From Porodaedalea pini (lineage: Eukaryota > Basidiomycota > Agaricomycetes > Hymenochaetales > Hymenochaetaceae), in the NCBI GenBank assembly GCA_002794775.1, contig NBAY01000001.1:2728001-2792000 (forward strand): a DNA stretch of 64,000 nucleotides, written 5' to 3'. Within the stretch, counting starts at the first letter, position 1; each line of letters starts with the position of its first letter. The notes below the pieces were generated by a model that worked only from the letters and a program-made list of their open reading frames with translations, ran no database searches and was not told the DNA's origin. The position numbers and the translations under genes were made by a program. Of the stretch, positions 22,546-34,580 are shown one piece after another.

Positions 22546-23020
22546 TTTGGAGTCATCGTTGTATGAGGTGAGTCTATTTATGATGCTGAATTCGATTTGC
22601 ATTGACAAATGTACGTAGCTATAGCCTAATTCTGTTCAACTTATCGTTTTGTCTCTCTCCCAATTAGCTTCTGATTTACCTTTCACTTTTATTTGACCGC
22701 AAGATTTCTACTGAACGAATTAAAAGAGGATGACGACGGAGCAGATATGAGGAAAAGCTGTCCTCGTTTGATGACTAAACATCAAAATTATGTCCATCCC
22801 ACCAGGGTCGGAGCATCACCCAGCGCTGCATCATGATCAGAGCATTCTGATCGGGCGATGACACACTGCAAAGCTGTTGCGAATCTGGATACTTGCGCAA
22901 TTGATCATTGGTCACTGGTAACCACGTCCAGCCATTGACATACAAAACTCAGTCTCATAATTTCGCCAACCGTTCGCTGTAGATCTCGCTTCCAAACCCC
23001 CTGTTCATCTCTGTCATTAT
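22546..23020. other. Gene-free spacer
   Basis: AT-rich 3' region of the preceding gene and promoter of RhoGEF-kinase copy B. It contains CCAAT-type pentamers on either strand (for example CCAAT at 22660 and ATTGG near 22907) but nothing that proves a regulatory role. Confidence 0.5.
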
Positions 23021-26000
23021 ATGCCTTCAATTCACGGCCCTTCGACCCTTCTTCCCCGTGCTCTCAAGGATCTAAGTGCTCAGCTCCTTCCTCGTCTCAG
23101 GCTTATCCCGGAATTCAGGTGCTGGCTTCCATCTTCTTCGGAAATAGACGGTTACACATGGGGTCCGTCAGAACCAAAAACGCCGCAGTCCTCGATACTG
23201 TGGCACTCTTTGGCTCAGGGTGCTCCCTTAATTATCCTTCTTGATCTTCTGGGGTCGAGAACTGGCGGGACGTCTTTGGCATACAAGGAGTTTGAGAACA
23301 CAGACGCCCAAGCTATGAGTGCTGCCTTCATCTCAGAATTTCTGCGAAGAGTCGAGATCCTAGAAGTCCAAGGCTATTTAAGCTACGGCGAAGTCTTCAA
23401 GGTGAACGAGTTCCTCGACGGCTCTTGCAGCGGATTCACAAAGGTATTTATTCTATGAGACCCGAGGCTAATTACTGACAAATACCTTACTGTCGCCCCG
23501 CCAGGTCTTGAAGACAGTGCAAAGAGTACTCAATTGTCTCGAAGCGACTTACCCAAACTTATACGAACTTCCCGTCTCGATCGATCGACGAAAGGAAGTT
23601 TTTTTCGAACACTTCAACGAACTCGAGACAAGTTATTTGGAAGACCTGAGAGATATGAAGGTGAATTCGCTATGTAGTAGAAGTTGACTCGCAATTCGTG
23701 AAATCATCTCAACCTTTCTGTTTCATCCAGGAATGTGTTGCGGCTATTGAAGATTCAATGTCCGCGGCTCCTCTAGCTCTTGAATATCTGGCAGCCCATA
23801 TCGATCGCATCATACTGTATCAGGAGCACATTGTTAACTATCTTCAAACTATTGCCACTCATTCGACGGACTCAATCCTTTGGAATAGTCTGTTTTCACT
23901 GAATGTATGTCCACAGACTATGGTTTCGCAGATATACGCTCGGAGGTTCACCTCTATTTCAAGGAGAACATGTATATCCTTGGAACTGGTGCATATAGGT
24001 CATACTGCACGCAGTTTTTCTCCCTAGTGGGCTTCATAGACACAATTTGTCTCGAGAATAGACATGTAAGAGCCAGAATTATGTTTATCTGATGATTACC
24101 TGCCTGACTAATCTACGGCAGGACGAAACTTTACACGCGAAATGCTTAGAATTATCACAGCAGCTGAGATTTCCAGTGGATCACGTCCTCTCGTTCACCG
24201 ATACCTGTACTGTGGGTTTTTGCGTCGTCTGGAACCAGTGCTATCATTAACTACATTTCATATCTGTTTCACGTACTGTGATTCAATAGGCAGCACTTGA
24301 AATAACCCATCCCGTAGAACATCCCTCAGTGTTTGACGCTCTGTGCTCTGCTCATCTTGCTTTGCTGAACCTCAAAGATGATCTGCTTGAGGTAATGCGA
24401 AACAGACGTACCGCGTATGCAAAACACTTTATCAGCAACCATACTCCTTGCGTTCAGCTGGACACAGAGAGTTTGTCGCTTGGCGAGCTGGTTCTGAGCG
24501 ATTGCCTCCGTGCTCAGCTTCAAAACTTCGGCTACAGCTCCCCCCACAGTGCTGAAGAGATGACTATGGAGCCGAACATTCTCCCCAAAAGAGGAGAGAC
24601 TAGCTCTCTTTACGCTTTCCTTTTTGAACAGGTGCTTCTTCTCGGAAGACCCCTAGCGGAGAAAGGACCTCCCGCTTTTCCATATCATGACCTCCGAAGT
24701 TGTTATCCCATTGGCCTATGGGATCTTGGTCCCGCTCTCCGAGGTGGCGGCCCGTTCGATGTGCTGTGTGCTATCACGCTGGCAGAAGTTGTACACGTGT
24801 ACCGCATGGGTGCTGGTGAGCTTCTATTTACGACCTTCCGTAGCTTTCCTGACAAATCCCGTTTCTCGTCTTTTCCATAAAAGAAGATCTCGCGATTAAT
24901 GTGACGTGGTCAGCCATCGAAGGCGGCTCGTCTAGCACGCTTTTGCTTACATTTTGTGAGAGGAAGCAACTGGAACAATGGGTTCATGCGCTATCGCGTC
25001 TGGTTCCGAGTGATAGCGTCTCGGTGCATGTCAGGGAATGCGAAGAGTGCATTGGGAGCCCTCTGGAGCCCTCTAATCCTGTTTCGTGGCAGGATGAGTT
25101 GGGTAAATTGTCATGTTTTCTAAGTCATTTTCAATATTCTGATTACCTTTTCAGAATGTAATGGGCGGCGTATGAGCTCGAAAGCTAGACCTTGGAGCCT
25201 CATTGCTCGTAAAGAGGGCACGCCGTCCTCGTCGCTTTACCTTTTCACATACAACAATGCAAGCGAACCCTCTCTGTTCAGTCCGCTCTCATCTCCTCGG
25301 TCACGCGTTCATCGATTCGAGCTCGGATTATCAGCATCACCTCGGTCATTATCATCTGTTCGCTCTCATAAATCCGCAGGACCTATTACAGATCCCACAA
25401 ATCTCACAGATGCAATCCATTCCATTGATTCGGTTCTCTGTGAGCTCATTCTCTTTTATTTGATTGTAATGCTTAATGAGCTGAGACTGATGCATGTATG
25501 GCACGGAAGACAATGATCCTCTTGACCTGACAGGCCAAATAAGAAGAATTGGGAATTATCCTGCAGCGCATGGTGGATTCTCAGATGTGTGGAAATGCAA
25601 CTGGATCACAGGTTCCCAATGCTACAAGGTAAAACACGTCTTAATGCTACTCTATGTAAACTAATCAGTACGATCATAACCTAGGTGGCAGTGAAAGTAT
25701 TGCGCGGGAAGCTTCTTGATATCGAGCGGGAAGATAAAACAGCGAAGGTGAACAAGACAGACCTTTCTGCTTGATTGTTGATACTAAGTGTCCTGGTATT
25801 TCTTATTAGCGTTTACAACACGAGATCAAGATGTGGCAGCGCTTTGATCACGATAATGTCGTTCCATTGTATGGGACGTGCTCTGATTTTGGGCGTTACC
25901 TCTCTTTGGTCTGCCCTTGGTATGAAAACGGGAGCTTATATCACTATATGAGAAAACATGAGGACGTGCTGAAGCTGCCCGAAAGGCTCAAACTGGTGAG

Positions 26001-26759
26001 CTATTCAATAAATATATTCACTGGTTATATGCACTGACTCTATATTCTCGAAAGCTGTCCGAAATCGCAGCAGGTCTTGCATATCGTAGGTTCTTGCTGA
26101 TGTGCCACTAAGAACGGTGTCTGATTCATGATACTGTACAGTTCATTCGTGTTCTATAGTCCATGGCGATTTGTCAAGCGTGAGCTATTTTTCCCCTTAA
26201 AGCCCCAAAGCGACGCAAACTTACTATGTCCAGGCGAACATACTTATCAATGACAACGGACAAGCATGTCTTTGCGATTTCGGCCTTTCCACCGTGCTGG
26301 AGGACCTCATTGATAGCTCGTATCCGTCGTCAATGCTTGGAGGCGCAATCCGCTGGTCAGCGCCAGAGCTATATTGCGTGTCTTGTTACGATCACGATCA
26401 GGTCGAGTCGGTTAGGCCAACGCATTCAATGTCCAGCGACATTTACTCGTACGGCAGCATCGCTTTAGAAGTACGTCCTAAGAAGCCCAACTTTTTTCAT
26501 CTAGTAATATATATTTTCCACGCAGGTTCTTTCGGGGAAAGTGCCCTATTATTATCTGAAGCACGACGGCCAAGTGCTCATCGAACTGAGCAAGAAGGTG
26601 AAGCCGCAGAGGACACCTTCGCCTTTCCTGACGAACGACTTGTGGGACTTTATTGGCGAATGCTGGAACGATAACCCGGGTGCGCGGCCATCAACGATGC
26701 ACGTTTCATCGCAGATTTGCTTGTTGCACCAACGAACCCTAGCTCGGCATTCCATGTGA
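23021..26759 (+). CDS. Cdc24-like RhoGEF-PH-TKL kinase protein (copy B), apparently intact
   Basis: A single polypeptide that would both activate a Rho-type GTPase and phosphorylate protein. In order: a Cdc24-type N-terminal domain (SSILWHSLAQGAPLIILLDL, VNEFLDGSCSGFTK, VLKTVQRVLNCLEATYPNLY); a DH domain starting FFEHFNELETSYLEDL; and a PH-like domain (TSSLYAFLFEQVLLLGRPL, WDLGPALRGGG, TFCERKQLEQWVHALSRL). A Ser-rich linker leads to a TKL kinase: loop AHGGFSDVWKCNW, VAVKVLRG, HEIKMWQRFDHDNVVPLYG, catalytic VHGDLSSANILIN, DFGLS, GGAIRWSAPELY, SDIYSYG, ECWNDNPGARPS. The Lys, catalytic Asp and DFG are all present, so kinase activity is plausible. The many short introns (40-60 nt) make some DH exon edges tentative. 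It is paralogous to the 17234-20800 gene and in opposite orientation. Confidence 0.82.
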
Positions 26760-27403
26760 TCTACGTGCACGTTCTTCCTGTACCTGCAAAGGCGGGCTTC
26801 CGCAAAACTTCTGGGTGTAATATGCAAAGTTCCAGACTAAGGGCCGTGCAGATCCTCACGATTGCCGCAGAGAAGCTACATCTGCGGGGGGTCAAGGATT
26901 GGTAGCGTTCGATCGGACCACGGATGAAGATACCGGTGAAGAACTTGGTACAGACATCGAAAATAACTTTGCAGGTCAGCGGATGAGCTGGCCTTTTATC
27001 TTGAAGACGAGAAATCCAGGGATAAACTTCGGATGTCGCCATCTCAATAAGCTGCGCGCCTCGAGGGAGAATATTTTTGTAAATACGCTGGTCAGCTGCA
27101 CGTAAGAATACAAGAGACTTGTGGATTTCGCGAATAATGCGGAGGATGAGCGAATTGTAGCAGATCTGATGTTTTCCATTGCAGAATAATCCCGCGTGGC
27201 CAGTGTCACAGTAGCCTGTTTAAGGGAATTGACGTAACGCATTCGCTCGTCACGCGACTTTGCCGCCTCTTGCTGCCAAGCATCACACTTCCTAGTTTAT
27301 TTCACATACAAAATGAAGCGGCTCCATGCCTCTGCCCGCTTCCCTGCTCGCTTCCCTGCTCGACTTGTCCAGAACGACGACGACGAGGAGTTGCTGACGA
27401 ACA
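26760..27403. other. Gene-free spacer
   Basis: Between RhoGEF-kinase copy B and the GH3 gene. Short frames on both strands show no domain or codon bias, and no repeat was recognised. The last 150 bp is C/T-rich, as expected upstream of a start. Confidence 0.55.
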
Positions 27404-30400
27404 ATGGTGCTCACTGTTCGTCACGCTACCGCACTCAGCATCCTCGCCGCGTCCCAAACATGTTCTCAGCTCGTGTCAGCCCTTACACCATCCGACCCGC
27501 TGAGCACTGCGAGCTTCAACCTCACAAGCTCGGCTCTCTCTGCATCATCAGCGACCCCGACGTCCTCTGTTTCAGGCTCAGGGTTGAGCGCGGTCAGCTT
27601 CACGAGCACAGTCACCGCTAGCGCACCGAGCGAATCGTCTGTCTTCGCAAGCTCGACTATAGCGAGCTCCTTCTCCGCGTCCAATTCTTCGCTCACTTCG
27701 ACTGCGACCGATTCCGGGACGATCGGGTCGACAGGTCTCTCTATCCCTCTTTCGTCGACGATCTCTGCGAATGTGACGTCAACCATCTCGGGCTCGTTTA
27801 CGCCGGGTTCAACGGCAAGCGGGACTGGTCCTGGTGGCATCGCTGTTCAGCCATCGCCGAACCCAGCCGAGACGCACACTTTCAGCCCATTCCCCAGCCC
27901 GACTCAGGGACCTGTTGGTGGTACGTCTGCTTCATTGTTTCATTTTTAGCACCTAGGGTTTCTTTAGTCGTCTAGAGTAGAAGCTATTTTTAAGTGGGAT
28001 CTCGGGTTATGCGTTCATCCCTTTTTGTATACGAGAGCTATCATTTGTCGGTTGCTCATCAAATGCGTCATTAGGCATATATCCTGCAACGGATCCGTTG
28101 TTCCCGCCTGGCGTTTCTTCGGACCCACAACTTATTCCGGATTTCAACCCCGCTTGGACAGCTGCATGGGCGAAGGCCAAAAACCTGATTAGTGGACTTA
28201 CTATAGAAGAAAAGGTGCACATTGATTTACAAGTTCTCTGCTGCTCAGTCAACTAACAATAATCATCGTAATTGAAGGTCAATTTCTCGACTGGCGTAGG
28301 GTGGCAAGGCGGTCGATGTGTCGGGAATACTCCTCCTGTACCTGCTGATGGTTCGGGTCCGTGGCAGGGCCTTTGCTTGGAGGTTCAACAGTTTTTCTTG
28401 TTGGATCAAACCAGGGCTCAATATATACATTCCTTTGCACGCACTTTCAGGATTCTCCTCTCGGCGTGCGCGATACAGATTTCGCAACGGTCTTCCCGGC
28501 AGGAATCAATGCTGCGACGACCTGGCAGCGCAGTCTGCTGAGGCAGCGAGGTGTGGCCATGGGCCAAGAACACAAGGGGAAAGGTGTCAATATTGCACTC
28601 GGACCCATGATGAACCTCGGTAGGATCGCACAGGTAAGCTCAGCTGTCCTGATTTTTGTGAATGATTAGTCTGATTCTGTTTTGTAGGGTGGCCGAAATT
28701 GGGAAGGCTTTGGTGCTGACCCATTCCTTGCTGGTGAAGCTGCGTATGAGACCATCCTCGGCATGCAAAGCGCGGGAGTACAGGCTTGCGCTAAGCATTA
28801 CATTAATAAGTACGATGCCCTCTTTTTCTGCTGTCTCGTTGTTTACGACTGACTGGTGTTGTATTTTCACTCGCAGCGAGCAGGAGCATGAACGAACGAT
28901 GGAAAGCTCTAATGTTGGCGATCGAGCCGAACATGAGCTTTACGCCCAGCCATTCCTAAGGAGTGTCATGGCCGGTGTTGCGAGCGTAATGTGCTCTTAT
29001 AGTAAGTTAAAGGATAACGCGTCCCCTTTGCCCTTCGCTATCTTCGAGTACTTCGCTGATCTTATTATGCATAGACCAGGTCAACGAGACATATGCATGC
29101 GAAAACGATCGGACATTGAATCAGATATTGAAGGGTGAATTCGGGTTCCGCGGATGTGAGTTATCCTAGCTTCCTTTTGTACCATTTTTCTTGACCTTAC
29201 TGCTTGTGCAATTGCTCAGTTATAATGTCTGACTGGTCAGCACAACATTCAACACTGAGTGCAGTCTATGGTCTAGATGTGAGTCGGCTGTTCTTGGTTT
29301 TACATACGTGTCTCCTGGCTGAATCTCTCAAAAGATGACTATGCCAGGTGACATCACCTTCAACTCGGGCACGTCGTATTTCGGCGCGAATCTCACAGCG
29401 TACGTGAATAACGGCTCCATCTCTGAGGCGCGGCTCGACGACATGGCAACGCGCATTGCTGCTTCGTGGTACTTCCTTCACCAAGACGGAGACTATCCTG
29501 CAACCAACTTTAATGCTTTCAACCCCGTTGATCCAGCGACGAACGAGCGAGTGGACGTGCAGGATGATCATGCCAAGTGAGTCTGGCTATGACCGCATAT
29601 AAGTCATAATATACTCAATTACTTTGTAGGATCGTCCGCGAGATTGGTGCAGCATCGACTGTATTGCTAAAGAATATAAATGGGACGCTTCCCCTTCAGA
29701 AGCCTAGGAGAATAGTGCTAATTGGTATGTTGTGATTGATAATAGCTTTTTTGCGTTGCATTGCTCAACCTCTTTTCACTACAAAGGTTCCGACGCGGGT
29801 CCGCAACCCGGAGGGCCAAATCAGTTCACTGACAATGGAGGAAATGCCGGTATTCTCGCGATGGGATGGGGCTCGGGAACGGCCAACGTATGTGCTTTCC
29901 AAGTTATGCTCAACGTTCTTCAGCTAAGGCTTGCGTCTACAGTTCACGTACCTTATTTCCGTAAGTTATTCTTCCAGTTGCGAAAAAAAGTAGGAGACCT
30001 GACAATTGTCGCTAGCCTCTCGAAGCGATCCAGCGGCGGGCAAGACAAGACCGGACGACTGTCAATTGGCTTCTAGATGATTTTGATCTGGACACGGCCG
30101 GGAACATAGCTATACAAGCTGATATAGCGATGGTCTTCGTGAATTCTGACTCCGGTGAAGACTACATCACCGTGGACGGGAACGAAGGCGATCGCAAGAA
30201 CCTGACCGCGTGGCACGGCGGCGATGCATTAATAGCGGCCGTTGCGGCACAGAACCAGAACACCGTCGTCGTCGTGCATTCTGTGGGCCCGCTGATCGTG
30301 GAGCCTTGGATTGAACACCCAAACGTGACAGCGGTGTTATGGGCGGGCCTCGGAGGCACGGAGACGGGCGACGCGTTGGTTGATGTGCTTTACGGCCATG

Positions 30401-31220
30401 TCAATCCGTCAGGACGTCTGCCTTATACTATTGCGAAGTCTGCGAGTGACTATGGAGCGCAGCTTGTGCTTGGAGGCGGAGGTAACACGATCCTGCAAAT
30501 TCCGTACACGGAAGGGTGAGCCCTACATCTTCAAATTCATTTTACGAAACTCTTTTTCCGTGCTAACTCGAGAAATTTCTTAGGCTTCTGATTGATTACC
30601 GCTACTTTGACGCAAATGGTATAGAGCCGCGCTTCGAGTTCGGGTACGGGCTGAGCTACACGACGTTTGCGTATTCGAACCTGCACGTGTCGGAGATCAC
30701 GTCGGGATTCGCTTCAGCGAGTGTCCAGTCTGCATGGAAGAACGGTGAACCGAGTGCCACAGGAGAAGGCTCATCGGCGGCTTTATGGTGCGGTTCTTGT
30801 TTACAATCTTACTTACGCTTGCGCGCTCACAAGTGCCTTGCAGGCTTCATGAACCTGCATACGAGGTCACCTTTTCTGTGGAGAATACCGGAGATGTTAC
30901 GGGGACCGAGGTAAGAAATAGCATTGCCCCTCTTCTGCTTATGTATCATTGCATCTGATCATGATTTATTTGTCCTGAAGATTCCGCAATTGTACGTGCA
31001 TCACCCAGCGTCTGCGGGCGAGCCGCCCAGTGTGCTGAAGGGCTTCACGGATGTGTGTCTGGAGCCCTGGCAGAGCACGAGCGTTACGATCACGGTTTCG
31101 CGGTATGATTTGTCCGTGTGGGATGTTGTAACGCAGTCCTGGCGGCGCCCGGTGGGGCCTATCAAACTCACGGTGGGTGCAAGTAGCCGCGATTCACGAT
31201 TGCGGGGTACCTTCCCGTAG
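27404..31220 (+). CDS. GH3 beta-glucosidase, secreted, with Ser/Thr-rich N-terminal region
   Basis: Hydrolyses terminal beta-glucosyl residues (cellobiose and short beta-glucans) outside the cell. ATG at 27404 gives a signal-peptide-like start ([20 protein letters not shown]), then about 130 Ser/Thr/Gly-rich residues. The GH3 barrel follows over many exons: [69 protein letters not shown] and ACAKHYI. The nucleophile loop [12 protein letters not shown] contains the catalytic Asp. The second domain has [15 protein letters not shown] and [20 protein letters not shown]. The C-terminal fibronectin-III-like domain reads [13 protein letters not shown] and [16 protein letters not shown], ending [16 protein letters not shown]. 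No GPI signal was seen, and all expected blocks are present. Confidence 0.93.
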
Positions 31221-31754
31221 CCGCAGGAACCGAAGGACTTATGGCGCGTGATGGCGTGAGCAGCACGCGGAAAATAAACGAGTCTTCGAAGGACGATTAT
31301 ATCATTTGTTTACGAGCATGACCTATTGGACTTTGCGATGCAGTTTCTCTGCTTTTTTTTCGCCTTTCTTTTGTACTTTTGTATATAGAGTCTGCAGGGG
31401 TAGATGACTAGGCCTAGACTGCTGCTGTCGAGTGGGCGATCGAGGCGGCAATCCCGTTGCAAGGGGTGTTTTGAGGGGGATGGACAGATGAAACTAGCTA
31501 TAGTACCTGCGCCGAAAACCCGAGGTGGGATGCTGCGGCTACGGAAGATGACGTTCGAGGGTGCTGCGTACAATTCAGGGCGATGGTGTGTTTTTCGGAG
31601 CGACGCAGCACTAAACTGCACTGCCATTTATTCCCTAGCTGTGCACAGAGTAAAATATATAAACGTCATCGGCTTGTCTTAGTGCACACGCTTGTACACC
31701 TCCGTATACTTCCTTCACCCACTCGTTCTCTACCCGTCCTCCTCCCCGTCAATC
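31221..31754. other. Gene-free spacer with TATA box
   Basis: 3' region of the GH3 gene and promoter of the Thr-rich surface-protein gene. No gene was recognised. Confidence 0.6.
31655..31663 (+). promoter_or_regulatory. TATA box of the Thr-rich GPI-type protein gene
   Basis: ATATATAAA lies about 92 bp upstream of the ATG at 31755, followed by a C/T-rich leader. That distance is usual for strongly expressed fungal surface-protein genes. No other core element was recognised. Confidence 0.55.
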
Positions 31755-32423
31755 ATGCTGTTCAAGACCGTCTTCATCGCCGCGCTCATCGCAGCTGTCG
31801 CTGCCCAAGGCGGCCCCGTCACTACTACGGACTTGTCCACCGCGACTGACACTGATACCCTGGCCACGGTGCGTATTTACTTTTTTCGCCTGGCTTTTCT
31901 TCCTTTTTGCTGAAGACTTGATCATCAGGGGACTGATACACTGACTACCGGCACCGGTACCGCGACGGGCACCGATACCGCGACGGACACCCTCACTTCT
32001 AGTACTGATACCCTTGGAACTGGCACCGATACTCTTGGGACTGGTACAGATACCCTCGCGACTGGTACGGAGACTACGGATACCTCGTAAGTCCAAACTC
32101 TCCCGGAGCGATACTTGGGCGAAAAAAAAAAAAAAAGGCTAACGCATTTTGCACGAAACAGCGAAACAACGCCGCTCTCGACTGCTACTGGCGTATCTGG
32201 AACCAGCACGGCGACGGCGACTAGTGTTGGAGCGAGCAGCCTCACCACGTCGAGTAGCAGCCGAGACGTTGCGTCTCCTGGCGCGACAACCTCTAGCTCG
32301 AGAACGTCGAGCACGACCTCGGCTTCGACCTCCTCGAGCTCTGCGGCCGCTGTCGGTGGTGCAGCCCTCAACGGTGGCTTCGCTGTTCTCGCGGGTGCCC
32401 TTGCGGTCGTCGGCCTAGTGTAA
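31755..32423 (+). CDS. Small Thr/Ser-rich GPI-type cell-surface protein with TDT repeats
   Basis: Exons 31755-31868, 31929-32086 and 32162-32423 sum to 534 nt (177 aa). The signal peptide [19 protein letters not shown] is clear. Exon 2 encodes tandem repeats built on T-D-T-L-(G/A)-T-G (at least five units). Exon 3 is Ser/Thr-rich (heavy O-mannosylation expected). The C-terminus AALNGGFAVLAGALAVVGLV is a hydrophobic tail after small residues, as in GPI-anchor signals. It is likely a structural wall protein or extended stalk. A 15-bp poly-A lies in intron 2. The enzyme for its O-mannosylation could include the GT15 protein in this window, but nothing links them specifically. Confidence 0.85.
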
Positions 32424-33229
32424 AAGGCATGCGTTGGAGTGTGAAGGAGTGGGGGGTGTTGATGACATTATGGACTTATCCGTTTAATTTTGTGATGTTG
32501 TGCGCTGCATGTATCACATTGCCGCCAACGCGTGTCATGGACAATCTAACTTACTGGTCTGTTTGGTATAATTCGGTTGGTATACATGATGCTCTTGAGA
32601 GACGAGTGGGAAATGCTGAGTATGAGTGAAGAAATGTTGCTTCCCGATCACGTGCTCACCTCCCACGGCCGACTGCCCTTTGATTTGTCCGTTTTCCAGT
32701 TTGGTGCGCGCATGTATTCGCTGCCGTTCTTCATGCAATACTCTCTGGTTATGGTGTACCGATCTTGAATATGAAATCATCACTAAGGACACGCTGCCGT
32801 TGCTTGCTTTGCTATAGCTGAACTCGAAGGGTGGCGGACGCTCCGCAGCAAACTTCAGAACATTGCACACATGCCGCGAGGAAGATGGTAATTGCGCGAG
32901 ACTAAACTGCCAGGAAGGATGCAACGTCGTTTCTCGAAGCGGTTGTATGCGGCTATTTCTGTTCTACCACATGTATGCTTTGCATGTATCGAAACCCACG
33001 TCTAGCCCCGCTTTGCTATCTTCTCATCTCTGGTCGTCACCTTTGTGAGTGCAAACAGTACGAGCAGCTTGGCGGCTGGGATGGATATTCAATATAAATC
33101 TTCGCGCATGTGCCCATGTCTGTCCACCTTGGATTCTTTCTTCGACTTTCAAAGTACCTTCGGTTCCCCGAGCACAGCAGCCAGTCGTACACGAACAACC
33201 TTGCATTCTGTTTTTCTTTGTTTGCTAAC
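32424..33229. other. Gene-free spacer with TATA box upstream of the Asn/Gly-rich gene
   Basis: An 806-bp gap. TATAAA at 33093-33098 lies about 130 bp before the next ATG. Short frames on both strands lack any domain or splice-consistent extension. Confidence 0.6.
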
Positions 33230-34016
33230 ATGAAGGTGACATACCTCGCGCTCCTCCTTTCATCCTTCTCTCTGGCCGCGCTCGCTGCGACGGATACGGC
33301 GTGAGTGCTATACTATTACCATGCGCATTTTTGTTTCGACCCGTAGTTGACACTCCGCTGATATCAGCTATATCGTCAGCGGCAATGGAGGCGACCTCAG
33401 CACGACGACGACGACGACTGGTGGTGGAGACTCTGGCGGTGACGACTCGTGGCGCAACGGCCAGGGCCAAACACCGTCTTCTACATCTTCTTCACCTGAC
33501 TCGACCTCGAGTTCTGGTGGCTTTGGCGGCGACAACAACAACAACAACAACGGGAACGGGAACGAGAACGGCAATGGCAACGGCAATGGCAATGGCAATG
33601 GCAACGACAACGGCAACGACAACGACAACGGGAACGGGAACGGTGATAACGACGGCAACAACGGCTCTAGCAATACTAACGGCTCTGGCACTGGAACACA
33701 GACCGGCACGGGCAACAATCCCAGCTCTACTGGCTCTGGCAACAACGGCTTTGGTTCTGGCAACAACACCAGCTCCGGGTCTGGCTCCAGCTCTGACGAG
33801 TACATCACCACAACGCTCACAATCGCCATTCCTGTGCCTCTCAACACCAACGCGCACGACCCGGACCAGACGGCCTCCATCTCTAACCAGAACGGTGCTA
33901 GTAGCCAGAACGGTACTGGTGGCCAGAGCGGCGCTGGCTTCCAGAACATGAAAGTCCATACCCTTGCGGCTTCCATTGCTGTCATCGGTGCTGTCGCGGG
34001 CGCTGTGCTGATGTAA
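33230..34016 (+). CDS. Asn/Gly-rich secreted, probably GPI-anchored protein
   Basis: Exons 33230-33300 and 33368-34016 sum to 720 nt (239 aa). A signal peptide (MKVTYLALLLSSFSLAALAA) precedes a Gly/Ser-rich segment. The core is made of N-G, N-E-N-G and D-N-G-N units (33531-33665), then Ser/Gly/Asn/Gln repeats. There is a short folded-looking patch (YITTTLTIAIPVPLN). The C-terminus MKVHTLAASIAVIGAVAGAVLM is a hydrophobic GPI-type tail. No Cys framework is present, so this is not a hydrophobin. It resembles its upstream neighbour in plan (signal, low-complexity core, hydrophobic tail) but not in sequence, and the role is probably in the cell wall or matrix. Confidence 0.82.
33531..33665 (+). 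repeat. AAC/GGC-rich coding microsatellite (Asn-Gly repeat)
   Basis: Begins with a GACAAC(AAC)n run and continues as alternating AAC/AAT and GGC/GGG codons. The synonymous codon mix means selection on the repeated peptide rather than recent DNA slippage alone. Length variation between strains is likely. Confidence 0.8.
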
Positions 34017-34580
34017 GGAACCCTGCCGGTGCAAAGAACGAATAAATAGATTACACTGTTTCTCTCTTTTCTTCTCTTCCTCTTTCCTTTCTCTCCTTGC
34101 TTCTTCTCTGATTTCCTTGGTATATGCATGACATTTGTGGTACTCTCTGCTAGCAGTGTTTTGTCGTATGCCTCGTTCTATTGAGTATTTGTGCTGGCTG
34201 CCTTAGACATGCATATGCTTGCTTTAAATCTATGCGTGCCCACATACCGACGTACATGTTCGGTTGGAGCTGACTCGAAGAATTGAAGGTTATATACGCG
34301 TTTTGAGAACGAAACTAATGTTGACTGAGATGTCAGCAGTTGAAAAGAATGACTATTGCTTTACATTTTCTATAGATGTTCATTTTCCGAATAGATATGT
34401 AATATACTGATTGTTCGTCACTCCCGTGCAATAGTTTTCATCCATTCGCTTTCTCCTATCAATGCCCTTCGGAAATGAGACGTTTTCCAAGGCAGGTGGG
34501 AAAGAAGCACGCGTCCTTCCCATCTGACGAACGCAGCATAGCCAGGTTTCAAAGCGGCCCTCATTGAGCTTTGTGCAGTG
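34017..34580. other. Convergent gene-free spacer
   Basis: Lies between the 3' ends of the Asn/Gly-rich gene and the F-box gene. AT-rich and without a recognisable gene, repeat or RNA. Confidence 0.6.

Noticed and set aside
33368..34129. 253-codon minus-strand frame with long Leu-Pro repeats
   Set aside because: Exact antisense of the Asn/Gly repeat region. The signal peptide, intron and GPI-like tail support the plus strand.
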